DNA of 64,000 bases from Planctomycetota bacterium (GCA_028291545.1 JAQGHR010000159.1:1-64000); one strand, 5' to 3'. Positions 27,843 through 37,411 are shown, counted from the first letter of the stretch. Numbers and translations are program-made. Notes: generated from the sequence alone by a model not told the origin.

Positions 27843-29957
27843 TCAATCGACCGAGATGAACTCGCTGGTGTTCAGGATCACGAGACACAACGCCTTCAAG
27901 GCTTCCGTCTTCGGATCACCGCGATCCTCGGGCTTCGGTCGGAGTTTCACTCGCCCGGCCTGTTCCCGGAGGAAGTCGAGCGAATCCGCCTGTTCGGCCG
28001 CTGAAGGTGTTCGGGCGAACGCCAGCGAGAAGGCCCTCACGATCTGGGCCTCCTCCTTATCGCCCGAGTCGCGCTTCAACCGGTCGGCGAAAATGGCGGC
28101 CTGTTCATGGAGGAACGCGCTGTTGAGCAAGGTGAGGGCCTGGGGTGCGGTCGTGGTCACGGCCCTGCGCGGACACGGCTCATTGTTCTCGGCCGCATCG
28201 AGCAGCTCAAGCTCCGGCAGGCCGAGCGTGCGTTTTACCATCACGTAGAGGCTGCGGCGCGACGCCTGTTTCGGGCTCGACACGGCCCACCCATTCCCCG
28301 GTCGCGATTGGCCGGCGAGGACGGCCTTGTCGATCACGGGCCGGACGCTCGGCCCGCCCATCTCGGGATTCAGTGCTCCTGAAACGGCGAGGATGGCATC
28401 CCGAATCGGCTCGGCCTCCAGGCGTTGGGGAGCGAATCGCCAGAGTCGAGCATTGTTGGGGTCCACGTCGGCGGCGTGGTCATCCCATCGGCTCGACCGT
28501 TTGTAGGCGGCGCTGGAGAGGATCAGGCGGTGCATGGCCTTGAGGCTCCAGCCGCGAGAGACGAATTCGGCCGCCAGCCAGTCGAGCAGTTCCGGGTTAC
28601 TGCTTTCTTCGCCCATCGCGCCGAAATCGCTGGGTGTGGCCACGATCCCGCGCCCGAAGTGATGCTGCCAGAGGCGGTTGACCATCACCCTCGCGGTCAG
28701 CGGGTTTTCCGGCCGGGTAATCCACCGGGCGAGTGCCAGCCGTCTTCCGGTCGTTTTCGCCTTCGGGACCGGCTCGATGTCGGGACTGGCTCCATCAATT
28801 TGCGACAGGAAACCGGGCTCGAGCGCCTTTCCCGGTCGATGGGCATCGCCTCGGAGCATGAGGTGCGTCGGTTCCGCGGTCGTGCCGGTGTCGGTGAGGC
28901 CGAGGACCATCGGCAATCCGGTCGGGCGATAACGCTCAAGAAGTGCGATGGTACGTTCGCACTCCTGCTTGATGGCCCGCTCGGACGGAGTCAACCGCGC
29001 ATCGGCCAGGGCCGTCGCTTCGCCCGGCATTCCCGCGACTTCCTTCCGATGAGGCGCGCGAAGTGTCTCGATTCGAGTGCTGGCACGATCGACCTGGCGC
29101 TTGATGGCCGCATCGAAGTCCGACAGGCGGGTCCGCTCCGACTCGCTGGCGAGCAGGACACTGATGCTCTCGTCCTGGCCACGAACGTAGGGCTTGCTCG
29201 GAGTGAGGAAGGCGAGCATACGGTAATAATCGGACTGCTTGATCGGGTCGAACTTGTGATCGTGGCATCGCGCGCAGTGGATCGTCAGCCCGAGCATGGT
29301 CGTCCCGATGGTCTTGACCATGTCGTCGAGCTGATCGAACCGATCCATCACCGGATCGGCTGGCTCGTCGTCGATCGGACCGAGGCGGTACATGCCCGTG
29401 GCGGTGCGAGACTCATCGGTCGCATCCGCAAGCTCGTCGCCCGCGAGTTGCTCAGTGAGGAACCGGTCATACGGCATGTCCCGATTCAGTGCCGAGACGA
29501 CCCAATCCCGATACTTCCAGGCGTTTGGCTTCGGATCATCCCGCTCATAGCCGTGCGTCTCCGCGTAACGGACGAGGTCCAGCCAATGCCGGGCCCAACG
29601 CTCCCCATAGTGGGGACTCGCCAGCAGGCGATCCACGAGCCGCTCGTACGCGTCGGGGCGATCATCGGCCAAAAAGCAGGCGACCTCTTCGGGGGTCGGC
29701 GGCAGGCCGATCAGGTCGAAGCTGAGACGGCGCACCAGGGTCCGACGGTCGGCCTCCGGCGCAGCGGCGAGCCCTTCGGATGCCAGCGCGCGATCGAGGA
29801 AGGCGTCGATTGGATTCGAGCCATGAGCCGCCTTTGGTACCTCCGGGCGCACGACCGCGCGGAAAGCCCAGGGTTTTCCGGCTTCGTCGGGCGGTGTCGC
29901 GCCCGCGAAGAGAGCGATCAGGGCCAGGACGGCCCAGACCGCGCGACGATCGGTCAT
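27843..29957 (-). CDS. DUF1549-DUF1553 protein (pair B), lacking the PSCyt1 domain
   Basis: A 704-residue exported protein related to the product of 22993-26319 but shorter. It keeps the signal peptide (1-20), DUF1549 ([37 protein letters not shown]), the CXXCH in [13 protein letters not shown] and DUF1553 (LTARVMVNRLWQHHFGRGIV, LTLLNSAFLHEQA). The N-terminal PSCyt1 heme domain and the central beta-rich domain are absent, so at most one heme-like CXXCH remains. ATG 29957 has GAGG 8 nt upstream. It heads the cytochrome/DUF1501 series, 133 nt after the Gfo/Idh/MocA gene. Confidence 0.88.
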   Translation of the reverse strand: MTDRRAVWAVLALIALFAGATPPDEAGKPWAFRAVVRPEVPKAAHGSNPIDAFLDRALASEGLAAAPEADRRTLVRRLSFDLIGLPPTPEEVACFLADDRPDAYERLVDRLLASPHYGERWARHWLDLVRYAETHGYERDDPKPNAWKYRDWVVSALNRDMPYDRFLTEQLAGDELADATDESRTATGMYRLGPIDDEPADPVMDRFDQLDDMVKTIGTTMLGLTIHCARCHDHKFDPIKQSDYYRMLAFLTPSKPYVRGQDESISVLLASESERTRLSDFDAAIKRQVDRASTRIETLRAPHRKEVAGMPGEATALADARLTPSERAIKQECERTIALLERYRPTGLPMVLGLTDTGTTAEPTHLMLRGDAHRPGKALEPGFLSQIDGASPDIEPVPKAKTTGRRLALARWITRPENPLTARVMVNRLWQHHFGRGIVATPSDFGAMGEESSNPELLDWLAAEFVSRGWSLKAMHRLILSSAAYKRSSRWDDHAADVDPNNARLWRFAPQRLEAEPIRDAILAVSGALNPEMGGPSVRPVIDKAVLAGQSRPGNGWAVSSPKQASRRSLYVMVKRTLGLPELELLDAAENNEPCPRRAVTTTAPQALTLLNSAFLHEQAAIFADRLKRDSGDKEEAQIVRAFSLAFARTPSAAEQADSLDFLREQAGRVKLRPKPEDRGDPKTEALKALCLVILNTSEFISVD

Positions 29958-30090
29958 GAGAGAGACCTCGGTCCGCCGGAAGGTGGGATGTTCGGCACTT
30001 GTTGGATTTTGCGCGATTTTGAGCGGTTTTGCAAGCATCAGGCTTCGCGGACCGAAGATTCAGAGGACGTAACACTCCGATCTCCTCGGG

Positions 30091-31425
30091 TCACACCTCG
30101 ATCTTCCACGGGGCCCTCATCGGTCGACTCAGCATCTCATCGGCCAGGACGTCGTCGACGAATCTCTCTTTCTCCGGTGACCATCGGAGTGGCTTGTTCC
30201 CCATCCGCATCGAGATATTGCCGAGGTGGCACATCGTCGCCGAACGATGCCCGATCGCCACGTCGCAGATCGGTTTGTCGCGACTGTCGAGGCATTCCAG
30301 GAAGTTCCGGAAATGGTCGTCGGATTTCCTCAACCGGGCGGCATCGTTCGGCAGGGGAGTATCCAGGATTTTCTTGTCGCTGGCCGTGATGTCTCCTCGA
30401 TCGACGAAGATCCACGAGCCGTCCTCGCCGAGGAACTTGATCCCATTGTCACCGCCGTCGGTACAGACGACTTCCGTGGCGTCACAGACCCTGGAGGCAT
30501 TCCCCGCATAGACATAAGTGATCTTGAAGTGCGGTGGACAATTGTAGCAGTTGGCCGCGGCCGGGGTGGCCATGTTCGATTCTGATCGAACCAAGACGGG
30601 GCCGGATTCATCCATGCCCAGGGCCCATTGGGCGATATCGTTGTGATGAGCCCCCCAATCGGTCACCTTGCCGCCGGAGTACTCGTACCACCACCGGAAG
30701 TCGTAGTGGCAGCGCTCCTTCGTGTAATCCACTTCGGGAGTCGGCCCCATCCAGAGATTCCAATCCAGCCATTCGGGGACCTTGGCGGTGGGAAACGGGC
30801 CGCCCGAGGGGTTCTCGCCGATGCGAGTCTCGACGGTCTTGATCTTGCCGAGACGACCGTTGCGGACGAGTTCGCAGGCCAGGCGAAATCGGCCATCGGA
30901 CCGCTGGTGACTGCCGGTCTGGAGCACACGACGGTACTTCCTCGCGGCCTCCACCATGGCTCGGCTCTCCGAGATGGTCAGGCCCAGCGGCTTCTCGCAA
31001 TAGACGTCCTTGCCGCGCTTCATGGCTTCGATGGCAATCAAGGCGTGCCAGTGATCGGGCGTGGCGATCATCACCGCAGTGAGATCTTTGCGGTCCAGGA
31101 GCTCTCGGAAGTCGGTGAATTCGGCGACATTCCTCTGCCCTCTCATCCGGAGTACGCGCCTGGCGTCGGCACGATGTCTCGCGTCCACGTCGCAAACGGC
31201 GACGACCTGGACGTCCCTTCGCGCCAGCTCCTCCAGGACGATCGAGCCTCGCGAGCCGGTGCCGATCGCCCCCATGACGACTTTTTCCTTCGCGCGACGG
31301 CTCCCGGGCAATGCCAGTGCTTCCGCCGCCGATTCCCGGGCGTACCAGAGCGGCAGGCCCGCGACAGCGAGTCTGGCCGTCGTCACCCGGAGGAAACCTC
31401 GGCGAGAGAGACTGCCGCGGATCAT
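30091..31425 (-). CDS. Gfo/Idh/MocA-family oxidoreductase, Tat-exported
   Basis: NAD(P)-dependent sugar or glycan oxidoreductase, 444 residues. N-terminal Tat signal SLSRRGFLRVTTARLAVAGL; Rossmann domain with VVMGAIGTGSRG and VVAVCDVD; catalytic region CEKPLGLTISESRAM; IATPDHWH. The C-terminal part matches the bacterial-type GFO/IDH/MocA domain (WMGPTPEVDYTKERCHYDFRWWYEYSGGKVTDWGAHHND), typical of planctomycete proteins, with bound cofactor exported folded. ATG 31425 places the Tat signal at the start. It is upstream of the cytochrome/DUF1501 unit and may belong to it. It is a paralogue of 55735-57120. Confidence 0.9.
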   Translation of the reverse strand: MIRGSLSRRGFLRVTTARLAVAGLPLWYARESAAEALALPGSRRAKEKVVMGAIGTGSRGSIVLEELARRDVQVVAVCDVDARHRADARRVLRMRGQRNVAEFTDFRELLDRKDLTAVMIATPDHWHALIAIEAMKRGKDVYCEKPLGLTISESRAMVEAARKYRRVLQTGSHQRSDGRFRLACELVRNGRLGKIKTVETRIGENPSGGPFPTAKVPEWLDWNLWMGPTPEVDYTKERCHYDFRWWYEYSGGKVTDWGAHHNDIAQWALGMDESGPVLVRSESNMATPAAANCYNCPPHFKITYVYAGNASRVCDATEVVCTDGGDNGIKFLGEDGSWIFVDRGDITASDKKILDTPLPNDAARLRKSDDHFRNFLECLDSRDKPICDVAIGHRSATMCHLGNISMRMGNKPLRWSPEKERFVDDVLADEMLSRPMRAPWKIEV

Positions 31426-31578
31426 GGGCGAGGACTCCTGGCGGTTCGGCACGACAAGGTGCGGCGAGGCCCTGGCGACAGTATCAGATCGGAAGTGGGG
31501 GAGGAACTCCCTTGCCTCTGCGGGGGGCTCTCACTCAGAATACGCTAGTCGATACGATGGGATTGTCGAGGATGCCGA

Positions 31579-32472
31579 ATGACTGCGGGACGTCAACGAT
31601 TCGGAATCGCCGCGCTGGACGAGCAACTCGGAGGCGGGCTCCTGCCGGGGACACTCACGGTGATCGCCGGGGCGACCGGAGTCGGCAAGACCCAGCTCGG
31701 TCTGAGCTGGGCCGACTCGGGCCGCGAACGGGAGGGACGTCGCGGGATCATCTGCGACCTGACCAGCCGGGGCGATGCTCAGAATCACGCCGACTACGCT
31801 CGCAAGCTGTTCGATTGGATCGTGCGTCCCGAATCCCTCGACGGGATTGCCAGGCTCGATGACTTGTGGGACTTCTCCAAGGACCCCGGAGATTACGTCC
31901 ACCCTTTTGCACGAGCCGGACGCCGGGTCACGCGACGCGACCTCGAACCCGACGACTGGCACGCCTGGAAGTCGGATCTCGCCCGGATTCTGAGGTCGGC
32001 CGCCACCTACTTTTATTCCCAGTTCGTCCGAGGAACGCGTCGAGTCGTCGTGGATGGGATCGAGCCAACTGAACGGTTCTCGGAGTCGATCCAGTTCGAG
32101 TTCTTCGAGTATCTCTACCATCAAGTCCTTCGCAAGGAGGATTCCTGGGCTGCTCGTGAGGTTTTGCGCGAGCGGTTCAGGGGGGAAGTGGAACAGGTCG
32201 AGGCGCATCGATATTCCCACGCCGAGATCGGTTGCCTTTATCTCTACACGACTCCCCATGTCTTGCTGGATGACCTCATTGGCCAGCCGATTGGTGAGGG
32301 CGATATTTTCACCAACGCGAACACGATTCTCCTGATGGGACGGACGAGGGAGGCGGGCCGCATGGGTCGCGCCCTGTACGTTGCCAAGCACAGAGGCAGC
32401 GCTTGCGGGGACGAGATCATCCCGTATCGCCTCACGGACCGAGGATTGGTGATCGAGGAGCGGTCTCGATGA
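31579..32472 (+). CDS. KaiC/RecA-superfamily ATPase
   Basis: A 297-residue single-domain P-loop ATPase of the KaiC/RadA/GvpD group. IAALDEQLGGGLLPGTLTVI is the typical N-terminal signature, followed by Walker A GATGVGKTQ (31-39) and a Walker B-like hhhhD at RRVVVDGIE (154-162). The middle (about 70-200) is unlike circadian KaiC and carries many acidic/aromatic residues. The end has VAKHRGSACGDEIIPYRLTDRGLVI, as in KaiC-type proteins (K-x-R-G-S). The last 4 nt overlap the next gene (ATGA at 32469-32472). No kinase, KaiB or taxis gene is near. Function unknown. Confidence 0.8.
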   Translation: MTAGRQRFGIAALDEQLGGGLLPGTLTVIAGATGVGKTQLGLSWADSGREREGRRGIICDLTSRGDAQNHADYARKLFDWIVRPESLDGIARLDDLWDFSKDPGDYVHPFARAGRRVTRRDLEPDDWHAWKSDLARILRSAATYFYSQFVRGTRRVVVDGIEPTERFSESIQFEFFEYLYHQVLRKEDSWAAREVLRERFRGEVEQVEAHRYSHAEIGCLYLYTTPHVLLDDLIGQPIGEGDIFTNANTILLMGRTREAGRMGRALYVAKHRGSACGDEIIPYRLTDRGLVIEERSR

Positions 32473-33230
32473 GCATGGAGATCGATTTAACTGGGAAAAC
32501 GGCCCTCGTCACGGGCGCGTCGCAGGGTATCGGGGCGGCGATCGCGCGGACTCTCCACCGCGCCGGAGCATCGCTCTTCCTCAACCATCCCGGCCAAGGG
32601 CAGACCCAAAGAGACGCGGACACCCTGGCCGAGTCGTTGAATCTGGCTCGAAGCGATTCGGCGTACGTCCTGGAGGCCGATGTGTCCGACGACGACGCGG
32701 TTCGGGCCATGATGCAGGCCGTTCGAGAGCGAGGCGGCGGCCTCGATATCCTGGTCAACAATGCGGGAATCCTCCGGGATCGCTCGGTTGCCAAGATGAG
32801 CGTTGCGGAATGGAGCGCGGTCCTCGACACGAACCTGACCGGGGTTTTTCTCGGCTCCAAGTATGGCCTGGAACTCCTCCGGGACGGCGGTTCGATCGTG
32901 AATCTCGGCAGCTTGTCGGCGTCGGCCGGATTTCACGGGCAGGCGAATTATGCGGCCGCCAAGGCGGGTGTCCACGGGCTGACGCGCGTCCTCGCGCGCG
33001 AGTGCGCCCGCCGCGGCATCCGCGCCAACGCGGTCGCGCCCGGCGTGATCGACACGCCCATGATGCAAGCCGTCAGCTCCGAGGTTCGCGAAGGCATGGC
33101 CCGATCGATCCCCCTGGGACGATTCGGCCGCGCCGACGAAGTCGCGGCGGCAGTGCTCTTCCTCGTCTCGCCCATGGCGTCGTACATCACCGGCCATGTC
33201 CTTGAAGTTAATGGCGGGTGGCACGGGTGA
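32469..33230 (+). CDS. SDR-family reductase, FabG-like
   Basis: A 253-residue classical short-chain dehydrogenase, probably NADPH-dependent 3-oxoacyl-ACP/CoA reductase. Cofactor motif TGASQGIG (15-22), NNAG (97-100), catalytic Asn122, Ser148, Tyr161 and Lys165 (YAAAK), and the VAPGVIDTPM segment. ATG 32469 overlaps the ATPase stop; ATG 32475 is an alternative two codons later. The coupling suggests balanced synthesis with the upstream ATPase. The precise substrate is not readable. Confidence 0.9.
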   Translation: MSMEIDLTGKTALVTGASQGIGAAIARTLHRAGASLFLNHPGQGQTQRDADTLAESLNLARSDSAYVLEADVSDDDAVRAMMQAVRERGGGLDILVNNAGILRDRSVAKMSVAEWSAVLDTNLTGVFLGSKYGLELLRDGGSIVNLGSLSASAGFHGQANYAAAKAGVHGLTRVLARECARRGIRANAVAPGVIDTPMMQAVSSEVREGMARSIPLGRFGRADEVAAAVLFLVSPMASYITGHVLEVNGGWHG

Positions 33231-33308
33231 TCTCAATGAGTTCGTGAGTCAACAGCCCGAGCGTTATCCCGATTTTCTCCGACGGCCCTTCTCCCAAAGT
33301 CGCAGACC

Positions 33309-34205
33309 ATGAATCCTTCACCCGGCAACTCGGACGATGAAAAGATCGCCGATGCGCGATCGCTTTTTGGTGATGATGAGACAGCCGAGAAAAACCGGTC
33401 TCACCCGTCTCGCCGTCAGGGCGCTCCGCTCGGGGAGGGGTACGAGATCGAGGGCGGAGTGCCGGATGACGAACCGGCGCCTCCTCCGCGCGCTCCGATC
33501 GCTCCGAAACGACCTGCGGTCTCGCGTGATCGGGCCGAAGGCAAGGTGGTCGAAGAACAGCCGATCGAAGAGTCGAGCGTCGATGATGTCTGGTCGCGCT
33601 GGGGGGAGTGGGGGCCGACGCTGCTCCGGCTTGCGTTGATCGCCGCGATCACGATGGTGTTAACCTACTTCGCCTTTGGCATCGGGATCGGCACGGCGTT
33701 CCTCGTTTTGATGCTGGGCGGCGCGGCCTTCGTCTTGATGAGCTACCCGATTGCCGTCACGCTCGAACGACCCGTTCGCATGACACCCGAGCAGGCGGTC
33801 AAAGACTACTTCTCCGCCGCCTCGCATCATTTTCCTCAATATCGCCGCATGTGGCTGTTCCTGAGCACGAAAGGGAGGAGTTCGCCCGAGTTCTTCTCGT
33901 TCGCCGAGTTTCAGTCCTACTGGCAGAGGCGTCTGGGTGAGCTTCGGGGTGGGCACGTGAAATCCACCACTCCGCTCGTCTTCGAGATCTCGGACTTCCG
34001 CTCGGAAAAGAGCGCGGGGAAGACCGCCCTGGGGGGAAAGTACACCGTCACCGTGCGTTCGCGAGGGGAGTCAACCGAGCCGCTGGCAACCGTTCGCATT
34101 TCGTCGAGTTTCGTACGTGGTCCCGACTCGATGTGGTATCTCAATTCGGGAACGCTTCCGAAAGACGAGGACGGCGATCGATCGACGAAGAGCCGGTCTC
34201 GGTGA
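33309..34205 (+). CDS. Membrane protein of unknown function
   Basis: Not recognised. 298 residues: an acidic, Pro-rich N-terminal cytoplasmic stretch (1-100), two adjacent membrane helices (about 105-125 and 127-148), then a soluble domain (150-285) with EQAVKDYFSAASHHFPQYRRMW and a beta-rich end (KYTVTVRSRG...ATVRISSSFVRG) that looks like an NTF2- or SRPBCC-like fold. No catalytic motif visible. ATG 33309 is the first in frame. It follows the SDR by 78 nt and converges with the nitrilase gene. Confidence 0.7.
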   Translation: MNPSPGNSDDEKIADARSLFGDDETAEKNRSHPSRRQGAPLGEGYEIEGGVPDDEPAPPPRAPIAPKRPAVSRDRAEGKVVEEQPIEESSVDDVWSRWGEWGPTLLRLALIAAITMVLTYFAFGIGIGTAFLVLMLGGAAFVLMSYPIAVTLERPVRMTPEQAVKDYFSAASHHFPQYRRMWLFLSTKGRSSPEFFSFAEFQSYWQRRLGELRGGHVKSTTPLVFEISDFRSEKSAGKTALGGKYTVTVRSRGESTEPLATVRISSSFVRGPDSMWYLNSGTLPKDEDGDRSTKSRSR

Positions 34206-34218
34206 ACCGAGAAACCGG
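34193..34218. terminator. Hairpin overlapping the stop of the membrane protein gene
   Basis: TCTCGGT (34197-34203) pairs with ACCGAGA (34206-34212), extended by CCGG on both sides with two bulged bases. It overlaps the stop codon at 34203-34205 and lies before the convergent stop at 34234. Confidence 0.35.
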
Positions 34219-34233
34219 ACGCCGACATCTCCC

Positions 34234-35082
34234 TCACGCCCGGCCATTCGGTTCGACGAGGAGCCCGTAGAATCCGGGTCGGCGATCGGCAATGCGATTG
34301 ATCTCATGAAGCCCGGGTCGTCGGACGAGCCGCTTTTGGCGGGCCTTGGCCAGGTCGATCTCGGCGTACAGAATCTCTTCGCGATCCGCAGAGCCGCTTG
34401 CCAGGATTTCGCCGGACGGGTCAACGATGGAACTGCGGCCGATGAAGCGGAAGCCGCTCTCCTCTCCCACCCGGTTGACCGCGATTGCATAAACGACGTT
34501 CTCGACAGCGCGGGAGGGCATCTGATGCTCGGCAACGCTCTCGGAATGCGTCGGCCAGTTCGTCGGCAGCACGAGAATATCGGCGCCGAGGAGGGCCAGA
34601 GTTCGACCGGCCTCGGGAAACACCCCGTCGTAGCAGATATGGATCCCGACGCGTAGTCCTTCCGTCTCATGGACGGCGAACGGACGGTCGCCGGGGTCGG
34701 TGAATCGATCGACTCCGAGGAACGGGAGATGAATCTTTCGGTACGAGCCGACCAACCCGTTCGGACCGATCAGCGCGCAGGCGTTGAATACGCGTTCGCC
34801 GTCACATTCGAGAAGCCCTACCACGCACGAGATCTTCAGCTCGCGGCAAACCGAAGCGATGACTTCCAGGCTCGGCCCGGGAATCGGTTCGGTGAAGGGA
34901 AGGGCTTCCTCACGTGAGGAGAAGCCGTATCCGCTCAGCGCGCATTCGGGAAAGACGACGAAACGTGCCCCGGCGTCGGCGGCTTCGCGGAGGCGGCTCG
35001 TGATGGTTTTCAGATTCTCGGAAATCGCCCCGATTTTCGGATCCATCTGCACGCCCGCAATCCGCATTCGCAGATCAGACAT
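34234..35082 (-). CDS. Carbon-nitrogen hydrolase (nitrilase superfamily)
   Basis: A 282-residue amidase/nitrilase-fold enzyme with an intact catalytic triad: Glu46 (FPECALSG), Lys116 (YRKIHLP) and Cys150 (ICYDGVFPE). It could act on an N-carbamoyl, omega-amide or pantetheine-like substrate; the branch is not readable. It is the last gene of a leftward operon with a peptidase and a PanF-like symporter, 4 nt after the membrane protein gene. That context makes an amide released from peptides or pantothenate-related compounds a reasonable guess. Confidence 0.88.
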   Translation of the reverse strand: MSDLRMRIAGVQMDPKIGAISENLKTITSRLREAADAGARFVVFPECALSGYGFSSREEALPFTEPIPGPSLEVIASVCRELKISCVVGLLECDGERVFNACALIGPNGLVGSYRKIHLPFLGVDRFTDPGDRPFAVHETEGLRVGIHICYDGVFPEAGRTLALLGADILVLPTNWPTHSESVAEHQMPSRAVENVVYAIAVNRVGEESGFRFIGRSSIVDPSGEILASGSADREEILYAEIDLAKARQKRLVRRPGLHEINRIADRRPGFYGLLVEPNGRA

Positions 35083-35086
35083 CGAG

Positions 35087-35746
35087 CTAGACTCCCGAGG
35101 GATTCCCTGGAATTGCCTTCTTACCGCGGATCAAAGCCAGGTCTCTCCATTCCGAGGCGAGGAGTGCAAAGACCCACGATCCCGAGATGATCGAAAGGGT
35201 GGCCGGAATCCAGAACGCATGCGGCCTCGCCCCCGCGATCAAGACAAACCGGCGCTCAACAGGGATTCCACCGATCGTCCAGCCACGTCGCTCCAGAGCC
35301 CTGGAGACGCCGGCCTCGGGCGGAGCGAGCATCCCGCTGACCGTGATGCGCCGGGCTTCGCCTCGTCCCAGATCGCCGGGAAACTTCACGAGCAGGGCCG
35401 CTTTGCCGTCCGGAGCGATCATCGGCACATGGACCGATTGAACCGGACCGTTCTCTCCTCGGTTTGAAGCGCGATTGACGAGGCTCGCCTCGGGTACGAC
35501 GATCCCCGTCAACTCGACATGACGATTCGTGCGGTTCACGTCTGCGAAGAACTTTTCCAGACCAACGGCTCTTGGTTCTCGATCGCAACGGAACGAGGTC
35601 AGCGTATCGATTGAGGAAATCACGCAAACACCGGCCAGGACGATCACGACGATCAGATTCGCCGGCAAGAATCCGAGAATTCGCCGAGATCGAAGCGATC
35701 GGTTGAGGGAAGCGACCAGGCCAATGGGACGATCACCGATCTGCAC
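35087..35746 (-). CDS. Membrane protein with N- and C-terminal helices
   Basis: Not recognised. 219 residues from GTG 35746, which has GGAGGAGG 10 nt upstream. One helix at about 25-45 (LPANLIVVIVLAGVCVISSI), a periplasmic beta-rich stretch (60-170: HVELTGIVVPEAS, ARRITVSGMLAPPEAG) and one helix near 178-198. This hairpin-like topology recalls SURF1-type proteins but no SURF1 motif is visible. The gene is 33 nt after the symporter and 4 nt before the nitrilase, so it is part of that operon. Confidence 0.7.
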   Translation of the reverse strand: MQIGDRPIGLVASLNRSLRSRRILGFLPANLIVVIVLAGVCVISSIDTLTSFRCDREPRAVGLEKFFADVNRTNRHVELTGIVVPEASLVNRASNRGENGPVQSVHVPMIAPDGKAALLVKFPGDLGRGEARRITVSGMLAPPEAGVSRALERRGWTIGGIPVERRFVLIAGARPHAFWIPATLSIISGSWVFALLASEWRDLALIRGKKAIPGNPSGV

Positions 35747-35779
35747 AATCGAACGGCCTCCTCCGGCGAACGGTCTCGA

Positions 35780-37411
35780 TCAGGAAGTCGGCGCAACGGC
35801 AGGTTCCAGGTCGAATAAGGCCGAGACACGGCGAGGATCGGGAGGCCTCGTCCAGAGACTGACCAGCACCCCGGCGATGAGGGAGATTCCGAGCCCCCAG
35901 ACGCAAGGGTCGAGATCGAGCAAGTAGTAAGGGCGGAAGGCCGACCGAGGGCCGATCTCCGGGTTGGGGCCGAGCAGCCACGCCAGGCCGAGCGCCCTGG
36001 GACCGAAATACCCGACCGCGTACAGCCCGAGCGTCACGCCGGTCCCGGCGATCATGGCCGCGAGCGCCCCGGCGGCGGTGGCGCGCCTCCAGAATGCCCC
36101 CATCAGACCCGGCACCAGGAAGGCGGACGCCATGCCCGCGCTGGCGAAGACGATGATGACTTGCAGGTAATTGGGAGGATTCAGGGCCAAGAAAGCGACC
36201 ACCAATCCGACAAGTACGGTGGCGGCATAACTGGCTCGCTCAATCTCGCGCTCCGAGGCATTCGGGCGCAAGAAGCGCTGATAGAGGTCGCGGACGAGGC
36301 CGGACGCGACGATCAGGAGAAAACCGCTCACCGTGCTCATCACGGCGCCATAGGGCGCCGCGAGGATCAGCCCGGCGACATAGGGGTTGGCCAGCTCGAC
36401 GACCAATCGGGGCATAACCTCATCGGGATTTGTCAGGCCCGGGAGGATGCTACGAGCCGCGATGAAGATGAGGATCAGGGGGATGTAGATCAAGGCGTTG
36501 TAGAGCGTTTGATAGATGATCGAATATCGCAACGTCCGTGAATCACGGAAGGCCATCAGGCGGACCATCGTCGAGGGTTGGCCCATGCCCGTGATGGCCC
36601 ACATCACGAAAAACGAGAATGCCAGCCCCACGGGGTGAAAATCCCTGCCCGCACCCGGCCCGAACGCGAATCCCGCGCCGGCCTGATCCATGCCCGCGTA
36701 CGTGGCCTGGGCGAGTCCACCCGACCGAGCCAGGGCCAGAGGTAGCAGGATCAAAACCCCCGCGGCCATGATGAGGCTCTGGAACACGTCCGTCCAGATC
36801 GCGGCCAGAAATCCGCCGTACGCGGTATAAGCGACCACCGTCGTCGCGAAAAGGGCGAGCCCGACGATGTAGCCGACGTCGTGCGACGAGCGGGTGGCAT
36901 CCGAAGCGAACCAGCCCAGAGTCTGGGGTGGCAGGACGATCTTCATGATCAGGGCACCGCCCTTGAACTGGGCGATCAGGAAAACGCTCAGGAAAAACAT
37001 GACGAGCAGGCTCGTCACGAGGCCGAGTGTGGGGCTCGAGTACCGTTCGCGGAACAGATCCGGCAACGTGATTGCCCCGGTCTTCCGCGAGAGCTGGCCA
37101 ATCCGCTTTCCCAGGATTCCCAGGATCGTCAACGGCGCGATCATGTACGAGGCGATCCACAAGCCCACGACCCAGCCGAAGGAGTAGACCAACGACGGGA
37201 AGCCGATGAACGAACCGCCGCTCATGACGGCCGCCGTGAGCGCGACGGCGACCGCCCCCATCGAGCGATTGCCCAGGAAATACTTGCGGAGAAACCCCGA
37301 CTCTCGGGACGCGACGTGGTTGGCGACCACGCCCAGACCCAGCGAAACCAGCGTGAAGAGTGCGAGGGCGATCACCGGTCCCCAGTGACCTCGTAACGGA
37401 TCGTCAATCAT
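35780..37411 (-). CDS. panF: Sodium:solute symporter, PanF (pantothenate permease)-like
   Basis: A 543-residue sodium symporter of the SSS family with 13 or so helices. PanF-like features: FLGNRSMGAVAVALTAAVMSGGSFIGFPSLVY near helix 2, TGAITLPDLFRERY, and MWAITGMGQPSTMVRLMAF. ATG 37411 has GGAGG upstream. It overlaps the YhdT-like gene by 8 nt; the same yhdT-panF order is known in enterobacteria, which supports the symbol. Pantothenate transport is inferred from this pairing; other carboxylate substrates are possible. Confidence 0.82.
   Translation of the reverse strand: MIDDPLRGHWGPVIALALFTLVSLGLGVVANHVASRESGFLRKYFLGNRSMGAVAVALTAAVMSGGSFIGFPSLVYSFGWVVGLWIASYMIAPLTILGILGKRIGQLSRKTGAITLPDLFRERYSSPTLGLVTSLLVMFFLSVFLIAQFKGGALIMKIVLPPQTLGWFASDATRSSHDVGYIVGLALFATTVVAYTAYGGFLAAIWTDVFQSLIMAAGVLILLPLALARSGGLAQATYAGMDQAGAGFAFGPGAGRDFHPVGLAFSFFVMWAITGMGQPSTMVRLMAFRDSRTLRYSIIYQTLYNALIYIPLILIFIAARSILPGLTNPDEVMPRLVVELANPYVAGLILAAPYGAVMSTVSGFLLIVASGLVRDLYQRFLRPNASEREIERASYAATVLVGLVVAFLALNPPNYLQVIIVFASAGMASAFLVPGLMGAFWRRATAAGALAAMIAGTGVTLGLYAVGYFGPRALGLAWLLGPNPEIGPRSAFRPYYLLDLDPCVWGLGISLIAGVLVSLWTRPPDPRRVSALFDLEPAVAPTS

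Noticed and set aside
28425-30389. 654-residue rightward frame over the DUF1549/DUF1553 gene
   Set aside because: Antisense of motif-rich coding sequence; no domain signature.
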